DNA of 64,000 nt from Gammaproteobacteria bacterium (GTDB lineage: Bacteria; Pseudomonadota; Gammaproteobacteria; UBA6429; Thiohalophilaceae), in the NCBI GenBank assembly GCA_026197095.1, contig JAPHTF010000012.1, forward strand, positions 1-64,000, written 5' to 3'. Below the pieces are notes generated by a model that ran no database searches, was not told the origin of the DNA, and worked only from the letters and a program-made list of their open reading frames with translations. This document shows, in pieces, positions 53,912-63,080 of this stretch (positions are counted from its first letter, which is position 1; the number at the start of each line of letters is the position of its first letter). The position numbers and the translations under genes are program-made.

Positions 53912-55087
53912 TTAATTATGCGTATTTGCGTCTAAAGGTGTATTCGAGATATGTGGCGTGTTCGAAATACGCGGTGTATTCGAAATACGCGGTGTATTCG
54001 AAATAATGGTCCCACCACCTAAACATTCTTCACCATCATAAAAAACAATGGCTTGCCCGGGCGTGATAGCCCATTGTGGCTGATCAAATATAATATGCCA
54101 TGTTTGATCTTTTTCTTGATACTCAACCGTGCAACTAGCATCTTTTTGCCGGTAGCGTGTTTTAGCAACACAGCGAAATGAAAATGATGGAGCTTTACCT
54201 TGTACCCAATGCATATCATTAGCAGAACATTCTTTTTGGTGTAGAAGAGGGTGGTTATTACCTTGCACCACGATAAGAATATTATTTTCTAAGTCTTTAT
54301 CGGCAACATACCAGGGTGTATCACTAAAATTTTTTAAGCCACCAATGCCCAGGCCTTGTCTTTGCCCAAGTGTGTAATACATTAATCCATCATGTTTGCC
54401 AACGCGCTGGCCATCAGGTGTTTGCATTTCACCGGGCTGAGCAGGTAAATATTTTTGCAAAAAGGCTTTAAAATCACGTTCCCCAATAAAACAAATACCT
54501 GTGCTGTCTTTTTTGTCGTAAGTAATAAGATTGTTTTCTTCTGCAATTCTACGCACTTCAGGTTTTTCAAGCTCACCAACTGGGAATAAACTTTTTGCAA
54601 GTTGTTCCTGACCTAAAGTATACAAAAAGTATGTTTGGTCTTTATTATTATCAATACCTTTGATGAGTTTATAAACGCCATCCTGAAAACGAATGCGGGC
54701 ATAATGGCCAGTCGCAATTTTTTTTGCTCCTTGTGAAATAGCATAATCAAGAAAGGCTTTAAACTTTATTTCCTTGTTACATAGAATATCCGGGTTGGGT
54801 GTTCTGCCCGCGGCATACTCCTGTAAGAAATATTCAAATACGCGATCCCAGTATTGATCTGAAAAATTAACGCTTTGTAAGTTTACATCTAAAACATCAC
54901 AGACTTTTTGAGCATCACTTAAATCTTCTTCTGCAGCACAGTAACCATCTTTATCATCACCTTCCCAGTTTTTCATGAAAAGACCCTGCACAGAAAAACC
55001 TTGTTGCTTTAGCAATAACGCTGCAACAGATGAATCAACACCACCGGACATGCCAACAAATATATTTGAACCTTTTTCTAAACTCAT
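53912..55087 (-). CDS. mnmA: tRNA-specific 2-thiouridylase MnmA with repeat-bearing C-terminal tail
   Basis: 391 aa. The PP-loop [14 protein letters not shown] near 12, catalytic Cys in [12 protein letters not shown] and the second Cys in STGICFIGE are present. MnmA makes s2U34 in tRNA, with sulfur relayed by TusBCD-E in other bacteria. The conserved protein ends near residue 367 ([11 protein letters not shown]). The last 25 residues are four copies of a hexapeptide ISNTPx, encoded by 18-bp repeats, absent from the usual family, probably from slippage. Confidence 0.95.
   Translation of the reverse strand: MSLEKGSNIFVGMSGGVDSSVAALLLKQQGFSVQGLFMKNWEGDDKDGYCAAEEDLSDAQKVCDVLDVNLQSVNFSDQYWDRVFEYFLQEYAAGRTPNPDILCNKEIKFKAFLDYAISQGAKKIATGHYARIRFQDGVYKLIKGIDNNKDQTYFLYTLGQEQLAKSLFPVGELEKPEVRRIAEENNLITYDKKDSTGICFIGERDFKAFLQKYLPAQPGEMQTPDGQRVGKHDGLMYYTLGQRQGLGIGGLKNFSDTPWYVADKDLENNILIVVQGNNHPLLHQKECSANDMHWVQGKAPSFSFRCVAKTRYRQKDASCTVEYQEKDQTWHIIFDQPQWAITPGQAIVFYDGEECLGGGTIISNTPRISNTPRISNTPHISNTPLDANTHN
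53942..54004. repeat. 18-bp tandem repeat at the 3' end of mnmA
   Basis: About 3.5 copies of ATTCGAAATACGCGGTGT (plus strand), the last two identical. They stay in frame because 18 is a multiple of three. They encode [12 protein letters not shown]. Confidence 0.85.
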
Positions 55088-55273
55088 ATTTTATAACTAT
55101 ATTTTATGCGGCTAAAGTTGCTAAGGTTTATTTCGTTGTCATGAAAAAGAGGCGGTTTAATACTGTTTACGAGAATTTTAATATGAATATTCGGTGACAG
55201 ATATGATGTACGCAGTTTCATTGAATGTAATCAGACAAATTATATTCTCAATTTTCCTTATTTGCAGTAAAAC

Positions 55274-55289
55274 TTTACACAATCTTGAC
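55274..55289 (+). promoter_or_regulatory. TTNAC direct repeat upstream of the response regulator
   Basis: TTTAC (55274) and TTGAC (55285) lie 11 bp apart. The same repeats occur before eptA and the tlpA cluster. It is 76 bp upstream of the regulator start and suggests self-regulation. Confidence 0.6.
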
Positions 55290-55364
55290 ATAAAAACAAT
55301 TAAAATTCGCCTTGAATTACATTTTTCATAGTAAGCTATTTGTTGTGATAACCGGAAATATGAA

Positions 55365-56054
55365 ATGCGGATCTTAATCATTGAAGACAATCAAGATATT
55401 GCTGCAAATCTTGCAGACTATTTAGAAAACCAGGGACATACCATTGATGCTGCTGCAGACGGTATAACAGGTTTACATATGGCGGTGGTCAACGAATATG
55501 AAGTGATTATTCTGGATCTTATGTTGCCAGGAATGGACGGTATTGATGTCTGTAAAAAAATTCGTACAGAAGCGCTAAAACAAACGCCTATTCTTATGTT
55601 AACTGCCCGCGATACGGTTGAAGACAAGCTCAATGGTTTTTCTGTCGGTGCTGATGATTACCTGGTAAAACCTTTTTCAATGCGTGAATTACATGCCCGT
55701 TTACAAATATTAAGCCGCCGGCAAATACAGCCATTTGGCAGTAACAAACTTCGCGTTGCCGATCTTGAGCTTGATTTAGGAACAATGGAAGTACATCGAG
55801 GGAGTGAACTTATTGATCTGGCACCCATTGGCAAAAAGCTGCTCGAAGAATTAATGCGCTCGGCACCAAAGCTTGTACGGCGACAAAAGCTGGAACATGT
55901 TATTTGGGGTGATATCCCACCAGATAGTGATGCATTAAGAGCACATATGCATAATTTGCGTCGATTAATCGACAAACCTTTTAATAAACAACTCCTGCAA
56001 ACTGAACGTGGTTTAGGTTACCGCCTGGTTGATCCCGATGCAATTTCGTCATAG
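55365..56054 (+). CDS. OmpR-family response regulator (PmrA/QseB type)
   Basis: 229 aa. Receiver: acidic pair IIEDN, phospho-Asp in VIILDLMLPGMDG, Thr and Lys in LMLTARDT and LVKPF; then winged helix with MHNLRRLIDKPF and TERGLGYRLV. It overlaps its kinase gene by 17 bp. The neighbours eptA and the TlpA cluster share its box, so it probably answers envelope or cationic-peptide signals like PmrA. Confidence 0.92.
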   Translation: MRILIIEDNQDIAANLADYLENQGHTIDAAADGITGLHMAVVNEYEVIILDLMLPGMDGIDVCKKIRTEALKQTPILMLTARDTVEDKLNGFSVGADDYLVKPFSMRELHARLQILSRRQIQPFGSNKLRVADLELDLGTMEVHRGSELIDLAPIGKKLLEELMRSAPKLVRRQKLEHVIWGDIPPDSDALRAHMHNLRRLIDKPFNKQLLQTERGLGYRLVDPDAISS

Positions 56055-57306
56055 TTTACGTTTTCGAATTCTTTTCTCCTACCTGATATTTGGCATCAGT
56101 TTTGGTGTTGTGATGGCAGTATTCCATTACCTTTCACTAGATGAGCTGGAAGAAATTCTGATTTACGAGCAGGTAACAGATGAAATGCACCTTTTTGTTA
56201 ACCTTACTGATAAAGATAAAAATATCACCCGCCTTCATACAAAAAAAATCACTGCATTTAAAAAAACACCTGGTGAAGTCATCGTTTCTTTTCCATTTCT
56301 TAGTTCATTGTCTCCGGGTTTTCATGAAAAATATTTCAATAAGCATACTTACACCATTTTGATTAATGAAAAAGAGAATTTTCGTTATTATGTTTTATAT
56401 GATGAAACCGATTTTGCTGCACGGGAAGATTTTTTATTAATTACTCTTTCTATTAGTATCGCACTAGCCATACTTTTTGCACTTTGGTTTGGCTATTGGA
56501 TTTCAGGAAAAATAATTTCGCCCATTAGGTATTTGGCAAATCAGGTAGGACAATTGCAGACCGGCCAATTAGAAATAAAATTATCAACTGAATATGCTGA
56601 TGATGAAGTGGGACAGTTAGCTGAAACGTTTGATGAGTTTATGCATAAGCTTGTTCTATTTGTTGAACGAGAACGTAGCTTTACTGCCGCTGCAAGCCAC
56701 GAGTTACGTACGCCGCTTGCAATTATACAAGGCGCAGTTGAAGTAATGATTGCAAAAGGTAATTTAACCGCTGAAGATGCTAAGCGACTCGAGCGTATAG
56801 AACGAGCTTCTCATGATATGAGCCAGAACCTGACTGCTTTACTGGTATTGGCTCGTGAACCAAGTGGCGAAGCTGTGGTTGAAGGTGAAGTTGATCTCCC
56901 ACAAATTATTGAAAACGTTATACAGTCATACCAGGTGGCTTATTCAGCTAATAATGATGTTTCCCTTAACCTGGATTTACGTAACCATGTCGTCATTAAT
57001 GCGCCATCAAATATTGTCAGTATCCTGGTTGGTAACCTGATACGAAATGCTTTTTTATATACTGAGAAAGGCTGTATTAATATTCGTCTTGATAGCAACA
57101 AACTTGAAATTTCTGACACGGGTATTGGTGTTTCAGAAAAAGATTTACCCAATATATTTAAGCAGGGTTTTCGTGGTTCGAATGCTGTAGGAAATGGTTC
57201 AGGTTTGGGTTTGTCATTAGCAAAACGAATTTGTGATTATTATGGCTGGGAACTAATAATTGATAGTAATAAAAATACAGGCACAATTGTGACCTGGTAC
57301 TTTTAA
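56038..57306 (+). CDS. Sensor histidine kinase partnered with the 55365 regulator
   Basis: 422 aa from ATG at 56038, which lies inside the regulator's end (a TTG nine bases earlier is less likely). Two membrane helices (about 9-28 and 134-156) enclose a short periplasmic part, then HAMP, the H-box ASHELRTPLAIIQGAVEV, N-box VGNLIRNAFLYT and G-box GSGLGLSLAKR. It forms an operon with the regulator. Confidence 0.92.
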   Translation: MQFRHSLRFRILFSYLIFGISFGVVMAVFHYLSLDELEEILIYEQVTDEMHLFVNLTDKDKNITRLHTKKITAFKKTPGEVIVSFPFLSSLSPGFHEKYFNKHTYTILINEKENFRYYVLYDETDFAAREDFLLITLSISIALAILFALWFGYWISGKIISPIRYLANQVGQLQTGQLEIKLSTEYADDEVGQLAETFDEFMHKLVLFVERERSFTAAASHELRTPLAIIQGAVEVMIAKGNLTAEDAKRLERIERASHDMSQNLTALLVLAREPSGEAVVEGEVDLPQIIENVIQSYQVAYSANNDVSLNLDLRNHVVINAPSNIVSILVGNLIRNAFLYTEKGCINIRLDSNKLEISDTGIGVSEKDLPNIFKQGFRGSNAVGNGSGLGLSLAKRICDYYGWELIIDSNKNTGTIVTWYF

Positions 57307-57308
57307 TT

Positions 57309-57346
57309 TTGACGTAATTTTAACCTTACCTTTACCTTACCTTTAT
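57309..57346 (+). promoter_or_regulatory. Four TTNAC-type boxes upstream of eptA
   Basis: TTGAC, TTAAC, TTTAC and TTTAT start at 57309, 57320, 57331 and 57342, exactly 11 bp apart. They lie just after the kinase stop, about 200 bp before eptA. Confidence 0.7.
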
Positions 57347-57544
57347 TCTTCCATACATATACTTCTTATTAATTTTTATGCGTTTGTTCGTATAAAAATA
57401 ACCAACTCACTTCAGGGATGACTTTTTCATAGTTGCGTATTTTATTATGTACTTGACTATGGGTATTTGGGTATTTGGGTATTAGTTAGCGCGACCAGAA
57501 TAATTATATTGTGTCAGAAGTAAGTAATAAGCGGTTAGGTCTGA

Positions 57545-59224
57545 ATGATTAAAAGCATGCAAATTGACAAGCAGTTATACCAGAAAGTTAGTACAACTAT
57601 TTTTTCTTTTGCGGGTAAATACCCAATATTAACAGTAACGATTTATCTTATGCTGACAGGTAATTTGGCTTTTTGGTCTGCATTTCAAAAAATAAATACC
57701 GGAAGCTTTCTAAATACGCTTTTGTTTACCGTTTCATTTTTTATATTTATTGCTTTATTTATAGCAGTCTTGCTTTATCTTGTTAGATTCAAATATGTAT
57801 TAAAACCGATATTGGTATTTATTCTTATCGCATCATCTTTTGCCAGTTATTTTATGACCAACTATGGTGTCATGATTGATACCACAATGATTTATAACTT
57901 AATGGAAACGGACTCAAGTGAAGCAGGTGATTTGATAAGTACGGGGCTTATTTTACATGTGTTTTTATTTGGCGTTTTACCCTCTATTCTAATAGTTAAA
58001 AGCCGCATTTATTATTTGTCACCTGCAAAACAGGCTTTTCGCAATACTGTAGCAATAGGATTATTTATTGCTATCTTTATTGGTAATTTCCTGATGTTTT
58101 CTTCCCACTACGCGTCTTTTTTCAGAAATCATCATCATGTTCGTTACCTGATTAATCCTGTAAATTATGTATATAGTATTGGTAAATATCTATCACAGAC
58201 CCTAATGGTTGAAGACACCACAGCAGTACAGATTGGCATGGATGCGCATGTAAACAAAGATATAAAGATGATTAAGAAACGATCCGTTATTGTGCTGGTC
58301 GTTGGCGAAACGGCGCGTGCTATGAATTTTTCACTTAATGGGTATAATAAAAATACCAATCCGCTACTTGCAAATGAGGATATATTAAATTATCCGAATT
58401 TTTATTCGTGTGGAACGTCTACCCATGTATCTTTACCTTGTATGTTTTCCATGTTTGGGCGAGAAGATTTTGATGAAGCTCGAGCAAAATATTTTGAAAA
58501 ATTACCCGATGTATTACAACGTGCAGGAATCGATGTATCCTGGAGAGATAATAATTCTGGCTGTAAAGGTGTTTGTAAAAATATACCGACAGAAAATACT
58601 AACCTTATAAATTTAGATTATGTCTGTAGCGATTCTGAATGTTATGATGAGGCCATGCTTGTTGGTCTCAAAGACATTATTAAAGCTAAAACTAAAAATG
58701 CTGTTATTATATTGCATCAAAAGGGCAGTCATGGCCCGGCTTATTATCTGCGCCATCCATCAACCTTTCAGAAATTCATACCTGAATGTGAAACAAGTGA
58801 GCTCAGTAATTGTTCAACTAATGAAATTACAAATGCATATGACAATACGATTCTCTACACCGATCACTTTCTGGCTAAGGTAATTTCATTGCTTAAAGAC
58901 GAAGCAGGCGAAATTGATACTGCGATGTTGTATGTGTCTGATCATGGCGAGTCACTGGGTGAAAACCATGTTTACCTACACAGCTTGCCCTACCTGATTG
59001 CACCTGAAGACCAAAAGCATGTGCCATTCATAACCTGGTTTTCAGACAGCTTTAGCGAACACAATCTACTTGATCAGACATGCCTGAAGAAGAATGTTAA
59101 TAATGCCTATAGTCACGATAACTTATTTCATTCAATATTAGGCTTAACACACGTATCAACATCAATTTATAAACCTGAACTAGATATCTACAGACATTGC
59201 AGGAAGCCCATAAGCTACTTGTGA
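57545..59224 (+). CDS. eptA: Lipid A phosphoethanolamine transferase
   Basis: 559 aa. Four to five membrane helices in the first 180 residues; periplasmic sulfatase-like domain with metal Glu in VVGETARAMNFSL, phospho-acceptor Thr in SCGTSTHVSLPC and VSDHGESLGENHVYLH. Several disulfide cysteines fit EptA. It adds phosphoethanolamine to lipid A and is a known target of PmrA-type regulators. The upstream 11-bp repeats support this link. Confidence 0.93.
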   Translation: MIKSMQIDKQLYQKVSTTIFSFAGKYPILTVTIYLMLTGNLAFWSAFQKINTGSFLNTLLFTVSFFIFIALFIAVLLYLVRFKYVLKPILVFILIASSFASYFMTNYGVMIDTTMIYNLMETDSSEAGDLISTGLILHVFLFGVLPSILIVKSRIYYLSPAKQAFRNTVAIGLFIAIFIGNFLMFSSHYASFFRNHHHVRYLINPVNYVYSIGKYLSQTLMVEDTTAVQIGMDAHVNKDIKMIKKRSVIVLVVGETARAMNFSLNGYNKNTNPLLANEDILNYPNFYSCGTSTHVSLPCMFSMFGREDFDEARAKYFEKLPDVLQRAGIDVSWRDNNSGCKGVCKNIPTENTNLINLDYVCSDSECYDEAMLVGLKDIIKAKTKNAVIILHQKGSHGPAYYLRHPSTFQKFIPECETSELSNCSTNEITNAYDNTILYTDHFLAKVISLLKDEAGEIDTAMLYVSDHGESLGENHVYLHSLPYLIAPEDQKHVPFITWFSDSFSEHNLLDQTCLKKNVNNAYSHDNLFHSILGLTHVSTSIYKPELDIYRHCRKPISYL

Positions 59225-59280
59225 GAGAAGGCTATATTCAACAGCCTGAAAATGTTAGACCCTTTCACATTTCGAGCATT

Positions 59281-59318
59281 TTGACATAATTTTGACATTC
59301 TCTTTACACAGTTTTAAC
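59281..59318 (+). promoter_or_regulatory. Four TTNAC boxes upstream of the tlpA cluster
   Basis: TTGAC, TTGAC, TTTAC and TTAAC start at 59281, 59292, 59303 and 59314, again exactly 11 bp apart, 50 bp before the tlpA start. Confidence 0.75.
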
Positions 59319-59367
59319 CGCTTATTTTTTACATTACAGTTTCAATTTTTATAAAGAGACGAAAAAA

Positions 59368-59838
59368 ATGAGATTGATTTTAAGTCTAACTGTATTTCTG
59401 TTATTTAACATAGCAGCACATGCTGCCTCAAATTCCACCTTAACTTTTAAAACAGACACAGGCGCTATTCAATTATCCGACTATAAAGGTAAGGTGATTT
59501 ATCTCGACTTTTGGGCTTCATGGTGCATTCCTTGTCGCAAGTCCTTTCCCTGGATGAATGACATGCAAAAACGTCTTGGTAATAAAGGTTTTAAAGTCAT
59601 TGCGGTAAATCTTGATCAAGAGCAAGACAAAGCGAAAGCTTTTCTTGAGAAAACACCTGCCAACTTTACTGTCGCTTATGATCCGGAAGGTGTTTCTGCA
59701 GTCGCATTTAAAGTTAAAGGCATGCCGAGCTCCTATCTTATCGATCGAACCGGAAAAATTTCATTTACACATATTGGCTTTCGTGAAAAAGAAATTCCCG
59801 CACTGGAACAGAAAATCAAACAGTTATTGTCGAAGTAG
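59368..59838 (+). CDS. TlpA-type periplasmic thioredoxin
   Basis: 156 aa. A signal peptide (about 1-19, ending AHA) is followed by the thioredoxin fold with WASWCIPCRKSFP; the redox pair is C-x-x-C (CIPC). The cis-Pro loop is VKGMPSSYLID. It is a thiol-disulfide protein, probably reducing cysteines in periplasmic partners such as the DUF4266 lipoprotein, which ends in cysteines. It is the first gene of the cluster. Confidence 0.92.
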   Translation: MRLILSLTVFLLFNIAAHAASNSTLTFKTDTGAIQLSDYKGKVIYLDFWASWCIPCRKSFPWMNDMQKRLGNKGFKVIAVNLDQEQDKAKAFLEKTPANFTVAYDPEGVSAVAFKVKGMPSSYLIDRTGKISFTHIGFREKEIPALEQKIKQLLSK

Positions 59839-59851
59839 CAGGAGTCGTATC

Positions 59852-60070
59852 ATGAAGTTACCTATTTCTATATTTCTCATATTAACCGCGTTTATCTCTG
59901 GCTGTAGTTCATGGGGTGTTCAACCCTGGGAGCGTAATAAACTTGCTGAGAAAAAAATGCAACTTGAACCCGCACTGCTGGACAGTTATCTGGATTCACA
60001 TATTTATTATAGTAAAGAAACTTCAAGTGGTGGTGCAGGTGTTGGTGGAGGAGGTTGCGGATGCAATTAA
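59852..60070 (+). CDS. Small lipoprotein with DUF4266 and a Gly/Cys-rich tail
   Basis: 72 aa from ATG at 59852 with AGGAG nine bases upstream. Lipobox FISGC places the lipidated Cys at 18. The core WGVQPWERNKLAEKKMQLEP is the DUF4266 signature. The tail is SSGGAGVGGGGCGCN, with a C-x-C. The following gene starts inside its end and they overlap by 10 bp. DUF4266 proteins recur beside DUF3570 and ApbE genes; the function is unknown. Confidence 0.9.
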   Translation: MKLPISIFLILTAFISGCSSWGVQPWERNKLAEKKMQLEPALLDSYLDSHIYYSKETSSGGAGVGGGGCGCN

Positions 60071-61290
60071 AAAAATCAAAATCAGTTCGTAAGGTGTTAG
60101 CGGTTGCAACGACATCTTTATTATCGGGTATGGCTCACTCTGCGAATAGCGGTGATAACAGCTGGGAAATGGACTCTGCAGTATTATTCTACAGTGAAGC
60201 TGATCGGGTGAGTGTTATTGAACCTGTCGTTAGCCTACGTAAAGATATGGGGGATGAACATTTCCTGAATCTTCGTTTTGTATTCGACAGTTTAACCGGC
60301 TCGTCTCCTAATGGCGCCATTAAAACATCTAGTGCGCAAACATTTACAACACCGTCTGGTAATTCAACCTATATAACAGCAGCAAATGAAACACCGTTAG
60401 ATTCAACATTTCATGATACTCGTGTTGCAGTGAATGCTGAGTGGGAAAAGCCTCTTAACAAAACAACGAAAGTTACCTATGGAGCGAATATATCTAAAGA
60501 ATTTGATTATCAATCACTTGGTGTGTCAGCGAATTTTTCATGGGACTTCAATAATCGCAATACAACCCTGACTGCGGGTGCAGCTATAAATGCTGATACT
60601 ATTAATCCTGTGGGTGGTGTGCCGACAGGTTTAACTGCTATGTCTGCTTCAAAATTGACGACTGGCAGTGATGACACTAAAACGGTGACCGATCTGATTT
60701 TAGGGGTTACACAAGTTATTAATCGTACAACTTTAATGCAGCTTAATCTTAATATAGGCAGTGACAGCGGTTACATGACTGATCCTTATAAGATTCTTAG
60801 TGTGCTTGATGGCAGCGGTAATTTAAGGGCAACTGATCCTTACCTTTATGAAAAACGCCCCGATAGTCGAAGCCGCCAAGCACTGTACTGGAAAACAGTC
60901 ATGGGATTCAGTGATGACGTACTTAATCTTTCTTATCGTTATTATTGGGATGACTGGGATGTATCATCACATACGATTGAAGCGAAATATCGTTTCTCTT
61001 TAGGTGACAAACAGTATATCCAACCTGAGGTGCGTTATTATCTTCAGGACAAGGCAAATTTTTATTATTACAACTTAGTCGATGGTGCGATTCCAACGTA
61101 TGCCAGTGCAGATTATCGTTTAGCAGATTTGAAAACGACAACGCTGGCATTTAAATATGGTATTGACCTGGATAAAGACAGTGAGTTTGCAGTTCGCATA
61201 GGTAAAATGAACCAAACCAGTAATGGAGATGCACCTTTTGAAGATGTTGATGCGACTTTTGTGCAGCTAAACTACCGTATGGTATTTTAA
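60061..61290 (+). CDS. DUF3570 outer-membrane beta-barrel protein
   Basis: 409 aa from ATG at 60061, with GGAGGAGG upstream inside the lipoprotein gene; a TTG two codons earlier is less likely. A signal peptide (about 1-28, ending AHSA) is followed by many short amphipathic strands, and the last residue is Phe (YRMVF), as in outer-membrane barrels. It is the largest member of the cluster. It may be a porin-like channel for the redox activity of TlpA and ApbE. Function is inferred. Confidence 0.85.
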   Translation: MQLKKSKSVRKVLAVATTSLLSGMAHSANSGDNSWEMDSAVLFYSEADRVSVIEPVVSLRKDMGDEHFLNLRFVFDSLTGSSPNGAIKTSSAQTFTTPSGNSTYITAANETPLDSTFHDTRVAVNAEWEKPLNKTTKVTYGANISKEFDYQSLGVSANFSWDFNNRNTTLTAGAAINADTINPVGGVPTGLTAMSASKLTTGSDDTKTVTDLILGVTQVINRTTLMQLNLNIGSDSGYMTDPYKILSVLDGSGNLRATDPYLYEKRPDSRSRQALYWKTVMGFSDDVLNLSYRYYWDDWDVSSHTIEAKYRFSLGDKQYIQPEVRYYLQDKANFYYYNLVDGAIPTYASADYRLADLKTTTLAFKYGIDLDKDSEFAVRIGKMNQTSNGDAPFEDVDATFVQLNYRMVF

Positions 61291-61340
61291 ATAACATTAG
61301 GGCTTGGGATGTTACAGATTTAACTGTAGCATCTTGTATT

Positions 61341-62246
61341 ATGAGTTTTGATATAAAACAAGATGAGGGGTTTTGGCGCGGTGAATTCCAATCCATGGCC
61401 AGTCCTTGTGAACTGCTCATTGAAACTGATGATGAATCGCTTGCGTATGCATTAACAAAACTCGCCTTTGAAGAAGCGTCACGAATAGAACAAAAATTTA
61501 GTCGTTATCGTCAGGATAATATTATTTACAAAATAAATAATAGTCAGGGCAAAAAAATCAGCGTTGATCAAGAAACAGCGTTGTTACTTGATTACGCTGA
61601 TCAGTGTTTTCAAATGAGCGACGGTTTTTTTGATGTTACATCAGGCGTATTACGTGAAGTCTGGAAGTTTGATGGCAGCGATAATGTCCCCAGTCGAAAT
61701 AAAGTCAAAGCAGTTTTACCGCGCATAGGCTGGCAAAAAGTAAACTGGCAGAGTCCGGATTTTACCCTGCCTGAGGGTATGGAGATTGATTTAGGTGGAA
61801 TAGGGAAAGAGTACGCGGTTGACCGTACCGCCATGTTAATACGCGCTCATAGCGACAATAGTGTATTAATTAATTACGGTGGCGACCTGTATGCAACAAA
61901 ACCTAAAAAAAACGGCAACGGTTGGCTGATAGGTATTGAAAAAACAGGTATTAAACCAGCTCAAATAAAAAATAAAAAACGTACTAGCATTAAAGAATTT
62001 CAACTAATACAAGGTGGTATCGCTACTAGTGGTGATGTATATCGTTACTTAGTTAAAGATGGGATTCGTTACAGCCACATTCTTGATCCACATACTGGCT
62101 GGCCTATTAAAGAAGCCCCACATTCAATCACTGTTGTTGCAGAAAGTTGTATTGAAGCGGGGATTCTTGCCACACTCGGCATGTTAAACGGTAAAGCCGC
62201 AAAAAAATTCCTTCAGGCTCAAGGTGTAACATTCTGGATAAATTAA
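61341..62246 (+). CDS. apbE: ApbE-type FAD:protein FMN transferase
   Basis: 301 aa. It has FSRYRQDNIIYKIN, VTSGVLREVWKF, DLGGIGKEYAVDRTA, VLINYGGDLYA and the HILDPHTGWPI motif of ApbE. The family attaches FMN to Thr in secreted proteins, but no SGAT-type acceptor is seen in the cluster. No signal peptide or lipobox is apparent at the N-terminus, unlike most family members. A hairpin (about 61308-61333) lies between it and the DUF3570 gene. The gap is 50 bp. Confidence 0.9.
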   Translation: MSFDIKQDEGFWRGEFQSMASPCELLIETDDESLAYALTKLAFEEASRIEQKFSRYRQDNIIYKINNSQGKKISVDQETALLLDYADQCFQMSDGFFDVTSGVLREVWKFDGSDNVPSRNKVKAVLPRIGWQKVNWQSPDFTLPEGMEIDLGGIGKEYAVDRTAMLIRAHSDNSVLINYGGDLYATKPKKNGNGWLIGIEKTGIKPAQIKNKKRTSIKEFQLIQGGIATSGDVYRYLVKDGIRYSHILDPHTGWPIKEAPHSITVVAESCIEAGILATLGMLNGKAAKKFLQAQGVTFWIN

Positions 62247-62258
62247 TATTTTATATTT

Positions 62259-63038
62259 TTATTCGAGTTTTAGTTTGTTTAACCAGTCACTGACTTCTTT
62301 AAGTAGCACATCACCGCGATCTGTAATGTAATGGTCGGCATCGGGCACAATGCGTTGTTCAGATTGAGAAATACCTGTCGACTTGATCATTTCTAATCTC
62401 AATGGCGCAGTTTTAGTTACTGAATTAAATTCTTTTTGCCCATAAATATCTAATACAGGAATTTTAAATTTATCAAGTGGGAAGGGTTTTTCCATGTATT
62501 GTTTTAAGTCTGTTACACCCATACCAATCCCGATATAAGCATCTGCACCTTTGCCGCCTGTTTTATCAAACCAGGCCATGCTCATATGAACACTACAGCT
62601 GTGTGCGATAAGAACAATATTTTTAATGTTCTTGCTCTTTAAAAATTTAATCGCGGCTTCAATGCGTGAAAAAGATTCAGGAAATATGGGGACATAATCA
62701 TAATATTTAGCATCTTTCGCCAGTACGGGCATTTGAATTGATAATGTATGCCAGCCTGATGCTGGTAGACCGATTCTTAATGGTTGTGCAACATCTTTCC
62801 AGGCTGGGTGATAACCCCGGCCGTGCATGATAATGACTGCACCTTTAGGTTTTTCAACTTCTGATTCCATATATATAGATAAGAAATCATGCTTGCCGTC
62901 TTTTAAATAGACGGGCTCACCATCAAGAATTGAATCAACGATTTCATCTGCGAGGCGTTTTTCACGTTCTAAATCAGATGCCTGCACTGAAAAAATCATC
63001 ACAGACAATAATAACGACAACATTATTTTTATATTCAT
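62259..63038 (-). CDS. Alpha/beta hydrolase (DUF3530-like), exported
   Basis: 259 aa. Signal peptide about 1-20 (SVQA). The fold shows KGAVIIMHGRGYHPAW, the nucleophile region IVLIAHSCSVHMSMAW and the His at PDADHYITDRG. The nucleophile is Ser in AHSCS, the usual G-x-S-x-G being altered to A-H-S-C-S. The substrate is unknown. It converges with the apbE gene with a gap of 12 bp. Confidence 0.75.
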   Translation of the reverse strand: MNIKIMLSLLLSVMIFSVQASDLEREKRLADEIVDSILDGEPVYLKDGKHDFLSIYMESEVEKPKGAVIIMHGRGYHPAWKDVAQPLRIGLPASGWHTLSIQMPVLAKDAKYYDYVPIFPESFSRIEAAIKFLKSKNIKNIVLIAHSCSVHMSMAWFDKTGGKGADAYIGIGMGVTDLKQYMEKPFPLDKFKIPVLDIYGQKEFNSVTKTAPLRLEMIKSTGISQSEQRIVPDADHYITDRGDVLLKEVSDWLNKLKLE

Positions 63039-63080
63039 AACTAAAACCTATTTTCAAATTATTACTAATGTTTTAAATAT

